A stretch of 64,000 nt of DNA from positions 1-64,000 of the forward strand of contig NZ_JAFBCY010000003.1 of NCBI RefSeq assembly GCF_016907975.1. Direction: 5' to 3'. The translations under genes and the position numbers were made by a program. Below the pieces are notes generated by a model. That model made no database searches. It was not told where the DNA came from and saw only the letters and a list, made by a program, of their open reading frames with translations. Source of the DNA: Methylopila capsulata. GTDB lineage: Bacteria; Pseudomonadota; Alphaproteobacteria; Rhizobiales; Methylopilaceae. Below, piece by piece: positions 61,123 to 64,000 of this stretch. Position 1 is the stretch's first letter, and every line of letters starts with the position of its first letter.

Positions 61123-62223
61123 ATGAAGACGCGTCTTTCGGCCGGTCTGGTGACCGGTCTCGCGCTGGCGCTAGCGACGCCGGCCTATGCGGACGTCACG
61201 ATCGCGGTCGTGGGTCCGATGACCGGCTCCAACGCCGTCTATGGCGCGCAGATGCGCAACGGCGTCGAGCAGGCTGTCGCCGACATCAACGCCGCCGGCG
61301 GCGTCAACGGCGAGAAGCTGGTGCTGAAGGTCGGCGACGACGCCTGCGACCCGAAGCAGGCGGTCAACGTCGCGAACCAGATGGCCGGCGAAGGCGTCAA
61401 GTTCGTGGTCGGGCACTACTGCTCGGGCTCGTCGATCCCGGCCTCGGCGGTCTACGCCGAAGAGGACATCATCGAGATTTCGCCGGCCTCGACCAATCCG
61501 GTGTTCACCGACAAGCGCGCGGGACCGTCGATCTACCGCATCTGCGGCCGCGACGACCAGCAGGGCGCGGTCGCCGGCAAGTACATCGCCGAGAACTTCA
61601 AGGGCAAGAAGGTCGCGATCCTTCACGACAAGTCGGCCTACGGCAAGGGCATCGCCGACGAGACGCTGAAGGCGCTGCAGGCGGCCGGCGGCAAGGAGAC
61701 CCTCTACGAGGCGATCACCGCGGGCGAGAAGGACTACTCCGCTCTCGTCTCCAAGCTGAAGCAGGCCGGCGTCGAGGTCATCTATCTCGGCGGCTACCAC
61801 ACCGAAGGCGGCCTGCTCGTCCGCCAGTTGCGCGAGCAGGGCGTGAACGCGCCGCTGATCGGCGGCGACGCGCTCGCCACCAGCGACTTCTGGGCGATCA
61901 CCGGCAAGGCCGGCGAAGGCACCCTGTTCACCTTCCCGCCGGACCAGCGCAAGCTGCCCTCCGCGGCCGAGGTCGTCGCCAAGTTCAAGGCCAAGAACTT
62001 CGACCCGCAGGGCTACACGCTCTACAGCTACGCCGCCGTGCAGATCTACGCCGACGCGCTGAAGGCCGCGAAGGCTTCCGACACCGAGAAGGTGCTGGCG
62101 GAGATGAACAAGGCCGACTTCAAGACCATCGTCGGCGACGTGAAGTTCGACGAGAAGGGCGATCCGACCGTCGCCGGCTACGTGTTCTACGAGTTCAAGG
62201 ACGGCTCCTACGTCGAGAAGTGA
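61123..62223 (+). CDS. livK: Branched-chain amino acid ABC transporter substrate-binding protein
   Basis: A 366-residue periplasmic binding protein. The signal peptide ends at AYA near residue 23; DVTIAVVGPMTGSNAVYGAQ starts the mature type I fold; GHYCSGSSIPASAVYAEED and SPASTNPVFTDKRAGPSIYR are ligand-site loops. GGGGAG lies upstream of the ATG. It closes the operon before a strong terminator. Confidence 0.94.
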   Translation: MKTRLSAGLVTGLALALATPAYADVTIAVVGPMTGSNAVYGAQMRNGVEQAVADINAAGGVNGEKLVLKVGDDACDPKQAVNVANQMAGEGVKFVVGHYCSGSSIPASAVYAEEDIIEISPASTNPVFTDKRAGPSIYRICGRDDQQGAVAGKYIAENFKGKKVAILHDKSAYGKGIADETLKALQAAGGKETLYEAITAGEKDYSALVSKLKQAGVEVIYLGGYHTEGGLLVRQLREQGVNAPLIGGDALATSDFWAITGKAGEGTLFTFPPDQRKLPSAAEVVAKFKAKNFDPQGYTLYSYAAVQIYADALKAAKASDTEKVLAEMNKADFKTIVGDVKFDEKGDPTVAGYVFYEFKDGSYVEK

Positions 62224-62245
62224 CGTCGGCCGCCTGACCCTGTCG

Positions 62246-62272
62246 AGGCCCGCCTTCCGAGGCGGGCCTTTT
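62246..62272 (+). terminator. Rho-independent terminator after livK
   Basis: AGGCCCGCCT (62246-62255), TCCG loop, AGGCGGGCCT (62260-62269) form a perfect 10-bp stem followed by TTT and further T residues. It lies 23 nt after the livK stop. Confidence 0.93.
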
Positions 62273-62349
62273 CCTTTGGCCGAGGCTTCGTCCGCCTGCG
62301 GGCCGCAAGCGCCATTGCCAAGCGCGGCGAAGCGGGGAGAATGCGCGCC

Positions 62350-62745
62350 ATGTCGCACGCCCCCTCCCGTTCCGCGCTCCTCCTCGTCATCCTCGCCGGC
62401 CTCTACGGCGCCGCCGGCGTCGCGCTCGCGGCGGTCGCGGCGCACCGCCTGGACAGTCCCCTGCTTGGCGCCGCGTCGAACTTCCTGATGCTGAACGCCG
62501 CCGCGCTCGTCGCGCTGGCGGCGGCGGCCCACGCCTTCGCGGCCGGCGCCCGGCTCGGCGCGCCAGCCTGGGCGATCGCTCTCGGCACGCTGCTGTTCTG
62601 CGGCGACCTCACGCTGCGCGCGTTGAACGGCGCGAGCCCTTGGCCCATGGCCGCGCCGACCGGCGGGACGCTGATGATCCTCGGCTGGCTCGGCGTCGCG
62701 ATCGGCGCGGCTCTCGCCGCCGCCGGCCGGTCGCCGCGGGCGTGA
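62350..62745 (+). CDS. DUF423 family membrane protein
   Basis: A 131-residue protein with four hydrophobic helices. LAGLYGAAGVALAAVAAHRL near the N-terminus, ASNFLMLNAAALVALAAAAH in the middle, and FCGDLTLRALNGASPWPMAAPTGG before the last helix match DUF423 (short parts cited). GGGGAG lies 10 nt before the ATG at 62350; an ATG three codons earlier is too close to it. The stop overlaps the sugar-kinase start as GTGA. Confidence 0.83.
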   Translation: MSHAPSRSALLLVILAGLYGAAGVALAAVAAHRLDSPLLGAASNFLMLNAAALVALAAAAHAFAAGARLGAPAWAIALGTLLFCGDLTLRALNGASPWPMAAPTGGTLMILGWLGVAIGAALAAAGRSPRA

Positions 62746-63710
62746 GCGCGGCGACCGTAGCCGTTCTCGGCATCTTCGCCGCGGACCTGACCTTTCGCGC
62801 CCGCCGCCTGCCGCAGCTCGGCGAAACGCTGCTCGCCGAAGGGTTCGTCCTCGGGGCCGGCGGCAAGGGCTCGAACCAGGCGATCGCCGCCGCCAAGGCC
62901 GGCGCGGGCGCTGCGCTGATCACCCGGATCGGCGCCGACCCCTTCGCGGCGGTCGCGCGCGCGGAATGGGCGGCGACCGGCGTCGACGCCGGCTTCGTCG
63001 TCACGGACCGCGCCCGCCCGACCGGCGCGGCCTTCATCTTCGTTCAGTCCGACGGCGGCGAGAACGCCATCATCGTCGAGCCCGGCGCCGGAGGCGCGCT
63101 GTCGGCGGAGGACGTGGACGCCGCGCGCGGCGTCATCGCCGGGGCGCGCGTGTTCCTGACCCAGCTCGAACAGCCGATCGAAGCCGCGCGCGCGGGCCTC
63201 CGGATCGCCCGCAGAGCCGGCGTCGCGACACTGCTCAATCCCGCGCCCGCCGCGCCGCTCGACGACGACCTGCTGGCGCTGTGCGACTACCTCACGCCCA
63301 ATGAGAGCGAGGCGCGGGCGCTGACCGGCGTCGCCGTCGTCACCCTCGACGACGCGCGGCGGGCCGGCGACGCCTTGATCGCCCGCGGCGTGGGCTGCGC
63401 CGTCGTGACGCTCGGGGCGCGCGGCGCGCTCGTCCATGGGCCGGGCGTCTCCGAGATCGCGCCGGCGCTCGACGCCGGCCCCGTCGTCGAAACCACCGGC
63501 GCGGGCGACTGCTTCGCCGGCGCATTCGCCGCAGCGCTCGCCGAAGGCCGCCCGCCGCTGGACGCCGCCCGCTTCGGCTGCGCCGCCGCAGGCCTCTCGG
63601 TCACGCGGCCGGGCGCCGGGCGCTCGATGCCGACGCGCGCCGAGATCGACGCGCTGCTCGATCGCAAGCCCCGGCTTGCGCCGAAGCCTGGGCTTGCGCC
63701 CTGCGACTGA
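62742..63710 (+). CDS. rbsK: Ribokinase family sugar kinase
   Basis: A 322-residue PfkB-type kinase. GAGGKGSNQAIAAAKAGAGA near residue 38 is the family's N-terminal motif, VETTGAGDCFAGAFAAAL near residue 250 holds the catalytic Asp and anion hole, and TPNESEARALTG is typical of ribokinases. It phosphorylates ribose or a related sugar in the cytoplasm. GTG start overlaps the DUF423 stop. No sugar transporter or regulator is adjacent, so the substrate is inferred only. Confidence 0.9.
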   Translation: MSAATVAVLGIFAADLTFRARRLPQLGETLLAEGFVLGAGGKGSNQAIAAAKAGAGAALITRIGADPFAAVARAEWAATGVDAGFVVTDRARPTGAAFIFVQSDGGENAIIVEPGAGGALSAEDVDAARGVIAGARVFLTQLEQPIEAARAGLRIARRAGVATLLNPAPAAPLDDDLLALCDYLTPNESEARALTGVAVVTLDDARRAGDALIARGVGCAVVTLGARGALVHGPGVSEIAPALDAGPVVETTGAGDCFAGAFAAALAEGRPPLDAARFGCAAAGLSVTRPGAGRSMPTRAEIDALLDRKPRLAPKPGLAPCD

Positions 63711-63760
63711 ACGCCGTCTCGTGGCGCAACGTCGATCGACACAGCAGGACCACGCGAGCC

Positions 63761-64000
63761 ATGGCCGAGACCTCTTCCGCGCCGAGCCTTCTCGTCGAGC
63801 GCCGGGGCGCCGTCGCGCTGTTCACGCTCAACCGGCCGTCGCGCATCAACGCCTTCACGCCGGAGCTGCTCGCGGCGCTGGCCGCGGCCTTCGACGCGGC
63901 GGAGGCCGACGCTACGGTGCGCGCCATCGTGATCACCGGCGCCGGCCGCGGCTTCTGCTCGGGCCAGGACATCGGCCTGATCGCGACGCTCCCGCCCGAG
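63761..64000 (+). CDS. paaG: Enoyl-CoA hydratase/isomerase family protein, 5' part
   Basis: The first 80 codons of a crotonase-fold protein, cut by the window's right edge. VALFTLNRPSRINAFTPELL and VITGAGRGFCSGQDIG show the CoA-binding and oxyanion-hole strands. The SGQD motif resembles PaaG (epoxyphenylacetyl-CoA isomerase) and similar enzymes; the assignment to PaaG is tentative without the rest. Confidence 0.75.
   Translation, partial: MAETSSAPSLLVERRGAVALFTLNRPSRINAFTPELLAALAAAFDAAEADATVRAIVITGAGRGFCSGQDIGLIATLPPE

Overview
The window is a GC-rich stretch of an alphaproteobacterial chromosome, most likely from the order Hyphomicrobiales (Rhizobiales). The grounds are the tRNA-Tyr/tRNA-Gly/tuf arrangement, a ProRS of the short alphaproteobacterial form, the minus-strand gene order nuo-birA-rnj-mce-DUF1467-proS-lolC-lolD-dnaE, a DUF6867 gene inside a liv operon, and the many palindromic intergenic repeats. 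The genus cannot be fixed from the sequence alone.

Positions 1-8081 (minus strand): the 5' end of tuf, tRNA-Gly and tRNA-Tyr, dnaE, a 40-codon small membrane ORF behind a LexA-like promoter, then lolD, lolC and proS. Positions 8082-9019 hold no gene but contain a hairpin terminator and three palindromic repeats. Positions 9020-12720 carry DUF1467, mce, rnj, birA and a small membrane protein.

Positions 12770-29081 are a complete 14-gene nuo (complex I) operon on the minus strand, nuoA to nuoN. It is interrupted by four non-canonical genes: a GFA-family zinc protein between nuoC and nuoD, an AT-rich secreted cysteine protein between nuoF and nuoG, and two 77-residue glycine-rich membrane proteins between nuoH and nuoI. 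All four overlap their neighbours in a way that suggests translational coupling.

Positions 29384-31595 carry a SleB-like wall hydrolase and an aldo/keto reductase. Positions 31698-38481 are a minus-strand urea/short-amide uptake and hydrolysis operon (urtABCDE-fmdA-fmdB). It is divergent from a plus-strand two-gene signalling unit (38749-43024): an NCS1-transporter/Cys-rich/histidine-kinase/receiver fusion and a LuxR-type response regulator. A perfect inverted repeat lies between the two units.

Positions 43154-64000 hold tRNA-Asp, class II DAHP synthase, an MFS exporter, glutathione reductase, a tctCBA transporter, an SDR, a DUF2256 zinc ribbon, a molybdenum-hydroxylase maturation operon (split XdhC, LysE-type exporter, MocA fusion), a class D beta-lactamase-like protein lacking the catalytic Ser and Lys, a livHMGF-DUF6867-livK branched-chain amino acid ABC operon, DUF423, a ribokinase-family sugar kinase, and the 5' end of an enoyl-CoA hydratase gene.

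All calls come from reading the sequence; no database search was run. Start codons were chosen by Shine-Dalgarno spacing, stop/start overlap and family length, and several genes start with GTG.
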